From Marisa cornuarietis (taxonomy: Eukaryota; Mollusca; Gastropoda; Architaenioglossa; Ampullariidae): a stretch of DNA of 64,000 nt. Both the position numbers and the translations under genes were made by a program. The DNA lies in NCBI GenBank assembly GCA_004794655.1, contig SMMW01000518.1, positions 496,001 to 560,000 of the forward strand, in the 5' to 3' direction. The notes under the pieces were generated by a model. The model was not told where the DNA came from. It ran no database searches and saw nothing but the letters and a program-made list of their open reading frames with translations. Numbering within the stretch: the first letter of the stretch is position 1; every line of letters starts with the position of its first letter. This document shows, one piece after another, positions 36,910 through 48,515 of this stretch.

Positions 36910-37088
36910 GTACGCAAATGCTTGGTTGTCGCTGAGAAAACTTATCCAATATATACAAACAATCTGTGATAGCTTTGTTAAGTAACGTTGCTGGCTTAAC
37001 TCATGTTAGCGCAGTACAATTATTATTAGCATCATTGCCATCTTTAGTATCACTTTAATGTTTTCCTGTTTTCTTTAACACTGTCTTA

Positions 37089-37991
37089 TACGAGGGATGT
37101 TCCACTTCCGCCCGGAGAATTTTTAAAACAGTTTTCTCTTATTCTTCAACTCTTTTTAGACTTTTTCAACAAAGTCACTGCCAATTGCAACACATTGTTC
37201 GGCTCTGTGGATTCAGTTTTGAAAACACTCCCCCAAACCCGCTTTTGGCATCAGTTTCAGCTGTTTCCTCACTCCAGCAATAACCAAATCATAGACTGTG
37301 CCTTGGTTTGAAGATCCAGATTGTAAAACGAACATTCATTGCCTGTGGTGATGCGCTTGAAGCCAGGAAAACGCCGGTGATTGAATATGTCCAAGAATGC
37401 CTTGCACCAGTCTACACGACTTTCTTTCGCTGGTCCGCCAGCAACCTTGGCACCCAGCGAACTGACTTCTTGCTGAAGCCCAGATCGTGATGGATGATCC
37501 TGTGAAGACTTGTAGAGAGACCTCCCAGCTCCATCTCCATCTCCCTGATGGTCACACGGCCATCACTTTGCATGAATTTACGAACTTTGTCGACATTGTC
37601 TGGGTCTCTTGAAGTACTAGGCCTTGATTCGTAATGTTCGTCATCACAGCTGAAATGAGTAGTGAAAATTCCCGAAACCAGTCTGTGACAGTCGTTTTAG
37701 ATGGAGCATCATCTCCATAAGTTTTTTTCAGCTCCTGCAAACTGTCAACAGCTCGAAAGCCAAGCTGAAAGTGATACAACATGATCACTCGACAGTCACT
37801 GCTCCTGTCGCTGGTGGGTCACTTGGTGGAGCATGCGCCTTGCTTCTCCTCTCCATCCTGGGAAAACTAGGAGAGAAAAAATTATAAAAATAAGGTGGAA
37901 ACACCCTGAAGAATCACTATATCGTCCACATGGTCTACACTCTCCGAAAGCGCGAAATGCTGGTCCGGGGGGAAGTGGAACATTCCTCGTA
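37089..37991 (-). mobile_element. Internally deleted mariner-like transposon
   Basis: TA target bases at 37089-37090 and 37990-37991 border 26-bp terminal inverted repeats with two mismatches (CGAGGGATGTTCCACTTCC at the left; CGAGGAATGTTCCACTTCC at the right, other strand). Minus-strand coding remains include the N-terminal helix-turn-helix (FQLGFRAVDSLQELKKTYGD and KTTVTDWFREF, about 37788-37670) and the linker VTIREMEMELG with VRWVPRLL (about 37550-37440). A TGDE-like motif is mutated to TGNE (Asn codon 37338-37340). The mariner C-terminal WIHRAEQCVAIG text, with a stop in place of Trp, follows at about 37235-37180. Nothing remains between QSMIW (about 37285) and that C-terminus, where the second and third catalytic Asp belong. 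At about 900 bp it is shorter than a typical ~1.3 kb mariner. It cannot encode active transposase but its ends are intact. Confidence 0.9.
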
Positions 37992-40895
37992 TTTACTATA
38001 ATTTAAACTCTATGACTCTATGTATTCAAGCTTTATGTAAGGAAACTGTATTGCGAACTATTGCTTGTATATAATGTAAATTTCTCCATACCTGTCAAGT
38101 GTAATGTCTAATGTCATGCTTAATGTTTGGGGTCCATGCCGGGGTTTCCATTACAAGAAGATCGATTAGGTCTGTCTTAAGTTTAGTTTTCAGTCGTCTG
38201 GTCGGAACGGGAGGAAGGGAGGGATAGAAAGGTATCCGGGGTGTCTGGTGCACCATCCTGCTTGGTGTTTGTATCAACTATGCGGGGTGTAAGGAAGTGG
38301 ATCCGGAATCTAAAAGGACATTAACGACAGATAGTGCGCATTTACAAGAAAAAAAGTCACATAGAAAGTACCCGTATGCACCAATAGTAACAATAACGGA
38401 AATAATACATGGCAAGAGGAAAACTCGTTTTTTCCAGCATTCAGTCCACTAGAATATAAAACTGACGAAGATAAAGCCTAGCAGAACACCCTAGGGACAA
38501 CACTTGACACTCGTCTCCTGCAAAAAAGTAAGATTGCAGTAAGAATAATGTAGAAAAGATTATTATGATTGCGCATCGTCCCCTAGCTCTAAAACTTCTC
38601 GCAATCACACATAACACTACCAAATAGCAAGTTTTCAAACAGAACATCCACAGGTGAGATCTACAGATTACATACTTACGTAAAGAATTACATACATATA
38701 TGCCACGAACGTTATCAGGCAGCTGCACCAAGCAAACAAGGGGGGGGGGGCATTCTGAAGAGGACGCCGGTGGGTGTTCTGGGTGGGAGGGAGGGAGGGA
38801 GAGGGACTAGGATACAAACTGAGCAGCAGTGTTATCAGCCGTGTTTTTCACGGACGTGCATATTTCCCCCCCCCCCTCTTTTCCTGCGCCTGTAGTTCGT
38901 CGATTGCCAGCCCCGCCAGTCGACTTCCAACACGGATACAGCAGCTGACTCCCGCGCCAACGATGTCAGTAAGTCGGTGGTCGCTGCTGACAGATCGTCA
39001 CAACCATCGCCCGACATGGCGGGGCGCTGGTGTTAGTGATGACGGACACAGTTCGAGATAACTAGGAAAGTGAGGGTAAATAACTTGTCAGCTGCTTCAG
39101 CAAATCCAAGTACTTTGCTACGTCACCAATCTACATCTGTGTTACGTCATCAGTCATGAACTGTGTAACGTCCAGTTGCGTAGCCAACGTCCGCCATCTG
39201 TGTAAAAATGTGTGTAAAAAGGCATGTTTATAGGTAAGCATATTACATAATTTCTAAATACCTACACAGCAGGTAGGGTTTATTATACTGTGATTAACGT
39301 TCTTCTCGACAACGCTGAATAAATTTGTCTCTGATGATGGTAAATAAATAGACACAACTTACTCCAATATAAATAACATGTTTCGATGTCTAACAGCCCA
39401 CGCATGCTTCTAAAAGCAGCCCACAGACTCCTAACAGAGCCTACTTCAACACACATGGTTGTGTTTGAAAATATGTTTTCAAAGTCTCTCATCAACGTCC
39501 AGCGGCCTGCTAGCAGCCTGACTGATGCTTACTCGTCTGCGGCAAGCTCAGAGATGCCCACAGAGTTCTCTCCCCATTACACCAGGTGACGTAACGACCG
39601 GCGCCCAAGTCTGCGCGAGGGCCTGTTGGTCTGGTAACCATCACAACGGCATTAGTGTGGCAGAGGAAATTCACGGCGCCTACTACTTTTCGTAAATACT
39701 CCCGTTAAAAACCGTGCCTGGAAACTGTCAAGTGGCGCTGTAAGCCCTTGATGCTTCAATTCTCCCTCTTGTTTTCCCGCATATTCTGGCGAGCGAGAAG
39801 ACCAGGAACAGTTCACGAAGACTGGCACACTCTTTGGAATCTAGGTGACCTCAGGCAAACATGTTTTCGTTAAAGAAAATACATACTTTAACAAGATTAA
39901 AAGAAATGATTAAGAGTTAAAAATTAAATAGACAAAAAAAGTAAAAGAAAGAAGGGAACAAAAAATAAGGAAAAAAGTAAATAAATTTAAAAACAAGGAA
40001 ATTAAAAATATAGCAAAATAAAAATGAATAAATAAATTGAGAAAGAACGAACGACAGAAAAAAATGTTAAGTAAAGCTTACTAAGTGGCTTGTGTCTATC
40101 CATTAAAAAAACTGATGGACGGGCTTCTGGACAGACACAAGCAGGCAGACGTCCAGAAACGTAGACCGAAGGACAGACTAACACTCAGTAAATGTCAAGA
40201 AAGGGAGTTAACTACTTCCCAAGATGGAGATGCAATGAAAGCGTCAGAAGACAAAGAAAGCAGAAGCATTTCCACCCAGATTGGAGAAATGTCTTCGGAC
40301 CCTGTGTAAAACCAAAAAACAGTCCTCTTCTGTTCCTTCCACCTCAAAACCCTGTCTTCATCTTTTCCCATTTTTTTGTTTGGTTTTAGTTAAGCCTTTT
40401 TTTGTTTTGTTTAAAGTACTCGTGGATTCCATTCTATGTCCTTTTTCGCGAATCAACAACAAGAAAATGGCGATAGGCTTAGTTGTCATGTGATCACAGC
40501 TTTACCGAGGGAAGAGTCTCAGACGTGTCTTGCTTTATATTGATTCAATGGGTGAGGATCCTGGTGTGGAGGGAGGAGGGCACGTGATTGGGAGCGACTG
40601 GCAGTGGGACTCGTGGGCGAAGTCTGTAAATATTTTGTAACCTGGCTGACTGAGGTTACCTGGGAAATGGACAGGAGGGAGGTGAAGAAGACACACTGAG
40701 TGTGCTAAGTTCGGATTCTTTGTGCTGTTTGGGAGGGAGACAGCTGCACGTTATATACATGAACAGACAGACAGACAGACAGATCTCACGGCTTGTCCTA
40801 TGGCGGCGTGGGAAAGTGAAAAAAAAAGTTTTTAACGATAACACTACAACACGTGAATATCCCAAGCAGATCTGGAAGAGGACAGAAGTGTATCA
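37992..40895. other. No gene recognised; G-rich motif
   Basis: A G run is at 38741-38750, a G-quadruplex-type tract at 38781-38797 and a C run at about 38868-38876. The 39880-40080 part is an A-rich purine stretch. No open frame has a recognisable domain. Confidence 0.45.
38781..38797 (+). other. G-quadruplex motif
   Basis: Four GGG runs are separated by single T or A bases (GGGTGGGAGGGAGGG), the canonical intramolecular quadruplex pattern, continuing into one more AGGGA. No gene is visible near it. Confidence 0.6.
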
Positions 40896-40991
40896 GTAAT
40901 CGTTACAGGCATGAGTTACGTGTTCATGTAATCGTTACAGGCATGAGTTACGTGTTCATGTAATCGTTACAGGCATGAGTTACGTGTTCGT
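40896..40991 (+). repeat. 32-bp tandem repeat, three units
   Basis: Units start at 40896, 40928 and 40960 and begin GTAATCGTTACAGGCATGAG. Only one base differs (GTTCAT to GTTCGT at the end of unit 3), and a decayed fourth start (GTAATTGTTCATG) follows. The near identity implies recent amplification. Confidence 0.95.
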
Positions 40992-42125
40992 GTAATTGTT
41001 CATGCTTACATCTCTAGCATTACAAACGCTGGGCGTTTTGCAGGACATATCTAGTCAGCAGCGACACATTGGTGTCACTTTTCTTGGACCAATCTATTCA
41101 ACAGCATTACAAACGTCCCTTCCTTAGACAAATCTGTTCAGAAGCGTCACTTCCGTTGAGAGAGTCTAGCCAGGAAGAAACGCTTATCACTTCTTTGGAC
41201 AGGAGTGACTCATGGACTACTTAATCGGACCCAGAAGACAAGCAAAGTCCATGTTAAACAGGGGTCAGTCCTTTCTAGTTCAGTCACTCCTCTCTACTTT
41301 CTCGAGAATCTGGTCTCTTAAAAAAGACATTAGGCCCTTCCTCACGGAACAAATGCGGGGAAATCTGAACATGTCTGCAACAGTTTTTATACAACCATCA
41401 TGTAAAAAGTTGGTCATGCATTTTCTCCATACAAATCAAAGTTAAGTAGTTCTTTTATCATCCCAAGCGAAAGAAACTTTTTTACTGTCATCGAAATGTC
41501 AATGCACTGTCTGTCAGTTGCCATTTTCTCTTATTTACTCACTTGATTTTTGTTTTACGGTCTCTTGCTTGCTCGATTGATTTATTGGTCTTTACTGTGG
41601 GAGGAGTAGTGCTTTTTTTTTGGGGGGGGTGGTCAGGTTCGTTTCATATCCGGGTCTCAGAAAAGAGAGCACGTTTATCTTTCTCGACGTCAGATGAGAG
41701 AAGGAAGGGAAACAGATGTAGAAAAGAAAAATAAGCTCCGTGCTATGCGCCCTCCCCACGAGTGGACCGTGTCCTAGCCTCTGCTTGATTGTTGCTTCGT
41801 AAATGGGGAGAAAGGAGAGGAAACTCAACGTCCTCGGCGTCTGAGAGCAAACGTTCATTCCTTCATTCTTCAGTTCATGTCTCTCTCTCCCTCGCTCCCT
41901 CGTTTCTCTCTCTTTATCTGCTCTTGACATACATTACATGACATACATGCGTTAAAATTACTTGAGGAGGAAAACCTCTATTATCTCTTTATTTTTTCCA
42001 GACTTCATCCTTTTTTCTCAGCTTTCAATTCAACACTGAGAGCTGAAGATATCCTTTTTCATCAGCTGGCCAATCAAAGCAGCAGATGTTTGGTGTTTCT
42101 GTTTGCATATCCCATCTCCCCCCCT

Positions 42126-42126
<1 letters not shown>
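40992..42126. other. No gene recognised
   Basis: The 41016-41150 part has weak internal repetition (AGCATTACAAACG occurs at about 41017 and 41104, and GTCACTT recurs). A G run is at about 41622-41629. No coding signal recognised. Confidence 0.4.

Positions 42127-42161
<35 letters not shown>
42127..42161. repeat. (CA)n microsatellite
   Basis: CA run of about 35 bases, followed to about 42390 by scattered CACA/CGCA words. Thr/His-rich frames here are artefacts. Confidence 0.95.
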
Positions 42162-42164
<3 letters not shown>

Positions 42165-42669
42165 TCACTCATACACACATAAATATAACGCACATAAACC
42201 TACATACGCGCGTGCGTGTGCACTCGTGCGTACACCTATGCATATACACGTACACGGAGACATCCGCAGCTGCACATACAAATACATGCATACACATGCA
42301 CAGACAAACACATATATGCACACATATAAAACATACATCCCCGATCTTCCCACACAGATGCGAGCGAGCGCATGCACGCACCCACAAGCACGCACAGAAC
42401 GACAGTGGTCCCACTTTTTTTGTCATCTACAATATCGAAACAAACAAAAATTTCTATATCTCTTGTAAACAGAAATAGACAATAACGATATATTGTGTTG
42501 TATATTATTTATAATTAACAGGGGTATTGAGACGGCAGCTTCATTCTCCTTGGTTAACAGACGATTAACAGACGAAGCAATGGCCACACGACTATAAGAA
42601 GACAACGGTTCTGTCACTTACAGGGACGCCATTGTCTACATCATGCACAGAGGTCATAGTAGACTAGCT

Positions 42670-42892
42670 GAAAACAGAGAGAGAGAGAGAGATATGCATA
42701 GGAAAAAGTGTCAGACAGACAGAAGAATAAGAAGAAAGGGAGACAGAGAGAAAGAAAAGAGACATCTTTAAAAAGAAATCAAAGAGAAAGGGGGAGAGGG
42801 ACAGAGAGAGAGAAAAAAAGAAAAATATAAAGAGAGAAGGGAAGAAAGAGAAAATGAAAAAGTTAGGAGAGATAGAGGGGTTGGGGGAGAAA
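42670..42892 (+). repeat. Polypurine tract (~220 bp)
   Basis: The plus strand is almost only A and G in GAGA and GAAA words. It mirrors the polypyrimidine tracts elsewhere. The Phe/Leu/Ser-rich minus-strand frames are compositional. Confidence 0.9.
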
Positions 42893-43589
42893 TGAACTGC
42901 CATGCACACGTCAATAGGTAAATGGAGGTGGGGGAAGGTAAGTGAAGTTTTTCTCCAAATTCTTCATAATCTAATTTTTCTAGCATGTTCATCAGTCGCT
43001 TATTTCTTCTCTCTCTTTTGTTTTCAACAACTTCATGTGACCGTTGGTCTCTGGCATTGCGAGGAAATGGTTTGAATCTTACCAGTAATCTGTTAGTATT
43101 AAGGTTTCTATATACTTGATGGGCTGGAAACGGGATATGCATTTATAAAGATTCATTTATTTATTTTAGTGGCGTGGACGACAGTGAACAGTCCTGTGAA
43201 CATTCATTCCACAAGAAGAATATCATCAGCGGGCAAAGAAATGAAGTCGTCTTTAGGATTTCACCACAGATGACATAAGAGCACAATCTGAAATGTATTT
43301 ACATATTGCGGATCGGAACTTAAATTTAACTCATGGAGTGTGAGAACGAATGTCTGACAGTTTGGACAACTTGCATCCTTCATTTTGTTCTTCTTCTTGT
43401 TGTCGCCTCCACACAACGACAAGATCTCTTCTTTATGTTTTCGTGTCTTTATTTATGTCTTCATGTCTTCATTTTTGTCTTTAGTGTGTTGTGTTATCTT
43501 TTCTGTGCTGTACTTTTTGTGTGCAAGCGTGCTAGACATAGAAAAAGAAAGAGAAGGGAGAGCTACTTTTTAAGCTTTCAAAGCCTCGT

Positions 43590-43668
43590 TTAAAATGGGG
43601 ATGATGTGCAATATAAATCCTATGTTGTTGTTGTTGTTGTTGTTATTATTATTATTATTATTATTAAG
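43590..43668 (+). mobile_element. Probable L2-like LINE 3' tail
   Basis: GATGTGCAATATAAATCCTA is followed by (TTG)n (43624-43642) and (TTA)n (43643-43666). A short AATATAAAT-type sequence before a trinucleotide tail is the usual finish of L2/CR1-like LINEs, and related ends occur at 21.88 and 45.24 kb. The upstream 3' UTR would be the T-rich sequence at 43380-43590. No coding part is recognised. Confidence 0.45.
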
Positions 43669-43744
43669 TTTGCAGTTTGTGTCTAGCTACATGGATAAGC
43701 GGACTTCAAGCTTTCGCCTTCTCGACGGCTAATAATTATTTCTC

Positions 43745-44165
43745 CGGTGAGCGTCCAGTGCCGTGATGTACACCGACCCCTGTATGGTTGCTATGGGATT
43801 GCGTCACGTGGACCTTGTGTTCACACACTGCGTCTAAGCACCTTGGACTTGTCATTCCTCATCTTGAGAATGAAGCATCTCATGCATGCAGATGACACAC
43901 AGCTGAAGATCTTTGCTTCTCATTTTCAACGCTTCTCACATTTTTGCCACCTCCCCATAAACAATTTAGTCAGCTAAATTACAGATTTCTCAAACTATGA
44001 ATGATAACAAAACCGACTTCAGTCCATTCGCCTCTGAACGATAAGCTCAGTTCTTGTGTCTACCTCTACGAGATTTACAGTCTCTCGTGCAGTAATCTCC
44101 TTTGCCGAGACAGCAAGAAACATTGGTGCTTGCATGGATGTGGAGCGTTCTATGAAGCATCACCT
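43745..44165 (+). mobile_element. L2/CR1-like LINE reverse-transcriptase fragment
   Basis: The plus strand carries a degraded motif sequence of this family. A decayed PQGSVLGP-like region is followed by LMHADDTQLKIF with the catalytic Asp pair at 43891-43896 (usual form YADDTQLYI; the Tyr is His here). After a frame change comes AETARNIGACMDVERSMKHH (compare the usual ARNLGVIFD), at about 44110-44165. Stops and frame changes interrupt it. It is probably the front part of the element whose 3' end is at 44880-45297. Confidence 0.72.
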
Positions 44166-44236
44166 CAGGGCGCAGCAGACGTTTATTAAGCGGGTACACT
44201 GTGAGTACATTGTGGGTACACTGCAGACCGCGAAGC

Positions 44237-44700
44237 GTGGACCTTGCTGATAGAACACGAGCGACGGATCCAGGCGTTTGATGCGAAATGCTTCAGAGGA
44301 CTCCTCCGGATGTCCTACAGAGAGCAAAAGACCAATGACTTCGTACGCAACCTAATCACTTGCCTGATGGGTCGTCAGGGGTCTTTGTTTTCTACCGACA
44401 AGCAGCAGAAACTGAAATAATTCGGTCGTCTGACATGACACCTTGGTGAAGACTGTCCTCCAAGGCTACGTTGAAGGCGGTCGACTCCGTGGCAAATAGA
44501 AGAAAGGATGGGTGACAAATATGAAGGAGTGGACCGGCTGTTCACGGGGAGACCTTCTCAAGACCGGTCCTGCTGGCGTGAGTTCACCTCTGCTGCGCCC
44601 CATCACATCTCCCTCCCCTACGTGTGGTAGACAAGAAAGTGCCTCGATGACCCGTGGGCTGCTTGTGGCTAGCAAGATGGCTAACCAGATTGGGAACATG
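44237..44700 (+). mobile_element. RTE-like LINE C-terminal fragment
   Basis: The plus strand encodes WTLLIEHERRIQAFDAKCF and LLRMSYREQKTNDFVRNLI. After a stop and frame changes it continues with KTVLQGYVEGGRLRG and MKEWTGCSRGDLL. These match in order the C-terminal region of the minus-strand LINE at 31.1-31.6 kb. It is a 5'-truncated copy lying between two parts of an L2-like element, which suggests it inserted there. Confidence 0.82.
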
Positions 44701-44879
44701 TCTCCATCTGGACAGCTAGAATTTCAATTAGCCGTTCAATTAGCATCTAGCGGCGTACTGTGTGTACACTGGCCCCTGACTGCTACTTCGTGATCCCTTA
44801 CAATACCAGCAATAACCTTGCTAGTTGCCAACATTCGCAGTCATGGCAACGGAGTCTGTAACCTCGCTCTGTCTCCTGA

Positions 44880-45297
44880 AAAACACTTGAAACGTTTGGA
44901 TATAACACCTTCTTCTCACAATTTGAAGTTGTGGCCCATCTCCTTCATTCTTTTATTCTGTCTTCATTTCCATCATTTGCACTAAAAACACATCTGTTCC
45001 ACGAGCGTGACTCCTTACACCAATCTACACAGTTGTCAATAGTTGTGCTTATAGTCCATTGACTAGTCCGTCTGCCCGTCTCCCTCTGCAGATTTATGAC
45101 ACTCTCCATCCTTACTGTTTGTTCCCTGATTCCTTTACTATATCTCTCTTTTATTACTTGCCTGCATAGTTGTTTTTCCTTCCGTCTTTCGTATTTTGTC
45201 CATGTTTCCTACTTGTCTTAAGCAGAGAGAGCATGCTCCTTCGTGAGCGTAATTATGCGCCATATCAATCACACATTTTATTATTATTATTATTATT
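44880..45297 (+). mobile_element. L2/CR1-like LINE 3' end with (TTA)n tail
   Basis: SFPSFALKTHLFHERDS (about 44960-45010) is the familiar C-terminal end of L2/CR1 ORF2 proteins. The 3' UTR includes TTGTCAATAGTTGTG (45032-45046) and ends CGTGAGCGTAATTATGCGCC followed by (TTA)n at 45277-45297. The same TTGTCAATAGTTGTG block and end occur at 51.93 kb. With 43745-44165 this makes one L2-like element split by another LINE. Confidence 0.75.
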
Positions 45298-45401
45298 CTG
45301 GCCATGTTTACAAACACATTTCTCCCAGTCTATGGCACCTGTTTACATGGCCGGCTGTTTTGCCGTGATAATAGCCTTAGTTGCTGTCGGCGTTAAACAA
45401 C
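45298..45401 (+). mobile_element. SINE family B, body and tail
   Basis: The plus strand reads CACCTGTTTACATGGCCGGC then TTTTGCCGTGATAATAGCC and TTAGTTGCTGTCGGCG, finishing GTTAAACAAC. It is the only forward-strand copy in the window and lies directly against the (TTA)n tail of the preceding LINE, a common landing site. The tRNA-like head is missing. Confidence 0.72.
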
Positions 45402-45409
45402 CCCCACCC

Positions 45410-47045
45410 GACCAGACCCTACATGCTTTGTCTTCGTCTGTTCATTTTTTATTACCTGCCTTTTTTTGCGTTAGATGGCTTATCGTTCTTTACCATTAAA
45501 CTGAGCTAAGATTATTCCATAGCGATGGGCTGTCTTCTCGTGTCTTCTATTTTTCTTCTTCTTCGTTACACACGTCAACGATTTAAACGAATCTTATGTG
45601 AAGGAAATTACAAATAAAGAGAGAATAACAAAAATGGTAAAGGGCAGAGATGAACGTCGCGGTTATGGAAAGAAAGTTTCCAAAGGTCATGTCGCACATA
45701 AATCCAGCACTTTATATTACGATTTTCCAGAAACAAGTTTATCTGAGATGATAGTTGGAAACTGGCTTAGAAGCAAAATAGAGAGATGTGACTGAATGCA
45801 AACATTTTCAAAGTCAACATGCAAATAGCAGCGCCCTCCACTCAGCCTCAGTTCTCCAAGAAAAAGAAAAAGACGAGTGGGAGAGAATTGCGCAGGGAAG
45901 TGACAGCCTGCACTGAGGCGAGAACTGCTGTCCACGTCACGAGTTTCTCGCCGTTGACCTCGCACGTGTTGGCATCAATCGATGCAGAGATCGATGTCGG
46001 CCTGTCGTCAGCAGCGAAAATAGTTCGGGCTCGCGATAGCTCAGCGGAAAGTACTTTCCCCTAACCCAAGAGAAGCGCGAAACGAGTGGTCGCGTGGCAA
46101 CGAGCGAATAAGGGAGGATAATAAATCAAAGCTAGAATCTGATTGCGGCCAGGCAAGTGGGAGGTGAAGAGACATGAGGTGAGTGGTAAAGAAGCAAAAA
46201 GGCAGGCAGACAGGATATATCAGCAACAAGTTCAACTAGGGACCGTCGACTTATGTAATACGAAGTCACATATGGTAAAAAAGAGAAAGCTGAGTTTAAT
46301 GTAAATTCCGAAAAGAAACCACCTGGTCACACCTTCACCGTTTTTGTTCGTCTGCTTGTTTGACTGTCTGGCATAAAAAACGTGAAAGACGAAAAAGTGT
46401 GAGATTGTGTGTGTGTTAACATGTGAATGTATAAGAGAGAGAACAGAGCCAGCACTATACACTGCAGGAACTAGTAGAGGGATGGGAACAATTAAAAAAG
46501 ATAGAGAAAACTAAAAGCCCATCAAGTAATGTGTCATCCTGTCTCTGACTCCCATCCGCCATCTCTGTCGTTGCCACGATCGGTGGCCACAGGCCGGATA
46601 TGCTTCAAGATTCCGAACTGTCCACTAAGGAGTGCAAGGAAAACAATAGGTCACGTCGATCAGAGTTTATCCTTTTTTTTTTTTTTTTGGCAACAGTCAG
46701 CATGAAGACCGTCCTCCTCCTCCCCTTATTCCCCGACCCACATTAAGACCACGAGGCGAGTATTCCTAAAGGTCGAGGTTAGGCTGCATGGGCAGTCCTT
46801 TCTCCAAAGATCGACACTTTAAACGTCCCATAAATTTCACAGAACGGTTGAAACTTCCGGGTATTTCTATGCATGGGAAATGAAACAGGCGCAGAAATGC
46901 ACCCAATCCCACCCTCCGTATATACCGGTATAGCTGCTCAGCAAAGCAATGAAGATATTTACAAGTCAACAGAGATTAGCCGGGAGGTTCTTAGGGCATC
47001 GCTTTCAGTTTTCGGTGGCTTGAAAAATATCAACCTTTGTGTATA
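45410..47045. other. No gene recognised; poly(T) run
   Basis: A 16-base T run lies at 46673-46688. Plus-strand frames at 45598-46064 are Lys/Arg-rich and lack a domain. Confidence 0.4.
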
Positions 47046-47080
47046 TGTGTGTGTGTGTGTGTGTGTATGTGTGTGTGTGT
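47046..47080. repeat. (GT)n microsatellite
   Basis: GT run with one GTAT interruption. Confidence 0.92.
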
Positions 47081-47276
47081 TTTGTTAGGAACGCAATCAA
47101 ACTTTTTTCAAGGGACAATATGCTGCAGTGTTTTGCACTGTCTCTAAGCGCCTGACAGTAGCTGCGCCCTGTGTTTACAAGCTCTCTCGCAGACCGGAAC
47201 GTTTGTTCTCTTTGATCTGTCCGACTTTTTAATCGCGTGTACCCACTGCAGGAAGGGGGTGGGTGGGTGACTAAGC

Positions 47277-47520
47277 TCATCCTTTTTCTGCAGCAGCAAG
47301 AAGAATGAAAATAACAGTTACTGTTGCCAATGCAAAAATAGCATAGCCGGGGTAGGAAGGGGGGGTTACACGGCGACGTTGCCATGGTTCCGTGCGGAGG
47401 AACGGCGGTGCGGCCACCACCACTATTGAGATGCCGGAGAAGCCGAGGTACTTGAAAGGATCGCCCCAGGGTGAGCTATCTCCCTTATAGCTGTTTACGT
47501 CATGCCAGGCTATTCAAAGA
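47277..47520 (-). CDS. Tentative open exon-like segment with two hydrophobic stretches
   Basis: A minus-strand frame of about 80 codons is open from near 47520 to a TGA at 47277-47279, with no in-frame ATG. It includes SSPWGDPFKYLGFSGISIVV, which is hydrophobic, then TEPWQRRRVTPP, then YPGYAIFALATVTVIFILLA, a likely membrane span, and ends AAEKG. The layout (hydrophobic, basic linker, membrane span, short tail) is that of a small membrane protein or a last exon. I do not recognise the family. Open frames of this length without ATG are common by chance in 64 kb, so the call is weak. Confidence 0.22.
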
Positions 47521-48515
47521 CTAGGGTGGTCTTCCTCGTGTTTGTCCGCTTGTCTTTTTTGTGGCCAGTTTGTTGGTCCTAAGCTATACCTACGTGTCTC
47601 TCCATCTTTAGTCATGCGTGCGTGTGTGTGTGTGTGTGTGTGTGCGCAAACATGAATTCAAGCACACACACAGAAGACATAGGGTAAGAAGGATTGGTGG
47701 GAGTCAACCCCTCCCCACCGCTACCCCGACCCTATTGCTTCCATCTAATTTGAAAGCACCACTCTAGCTTAGCAAGACGTCTCACAAAAATCCAGTTGAT
47801 TTCCATGCAGCAGCATTCATTCATTCTGTCAATGAATAGCCTTTCTCCCCCCCTTCCCCGTTCGCGCCCCCCCCCACCAAAAAAAAACCTTCTACGCTCT
47901 TCATCGCCATAAAGAAACGGTCATCACTCGACACACCGGCGTGACCCCCACTGGCGGCACTGAAAGTCGAACCCAACAGGCGGTGGGCGAGTCAGTCTAT
48001 TTCCAGCCTGAAATCGCTCTGTCCATCATGGGAAGCAGGCAGGACCGACCAGGAAACCCAAAACAGCTCAGGTTTTAATTCACACTGTCTGGTAGGTCCC
48101 AGCTAAATTTAGCAGAAAGATCTGATCTGGCTATTTGTGGACGGGGCGTCGCCTGTTGTAACCGTGGAATAGTCCTTCCACACACGTGGGGAGATGTTCT
48201 TACTATTCACTTTTCTAGCTGTTCACTTAGTTCAGGCTTTCCGAAATCCGACATCGTTCAAGGCGAATCTGAAACTGTTCGCCACCTATAGTGAGGGAGA
48301 GGCAACTTCAACATTAACATCAAAGATACTATTTACTATCTTCGATTAACATGCGGATGTAATTAAACGCGACAATTGTTTAGAGATACACTATAACGGC
48401 CGGTCTACCGATGTGAATGGAAGGTGGTTTTGATATTTATACCCGTAGCCGATAGCCGTAATAGACCTTATTCACACAAGGGCCATCTTGAAATCAGAAT
48501 GAGGCCTCGTGGGCC
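47521..48515. other. No gene recognised; (GT)n at 47618-47644
   Basis: A short GT run and two C/A runs (near 47868-47887) are the only clear features. The 48400-48515 part may be the outer edge of the foldback element that follows. Confidence 0.45.

Noticed and set aside
40896..40991. CRISPR-like direct repeats
   Set aside because: The three 32-bp units are directly adjacent with no spacers, and the context is animal.
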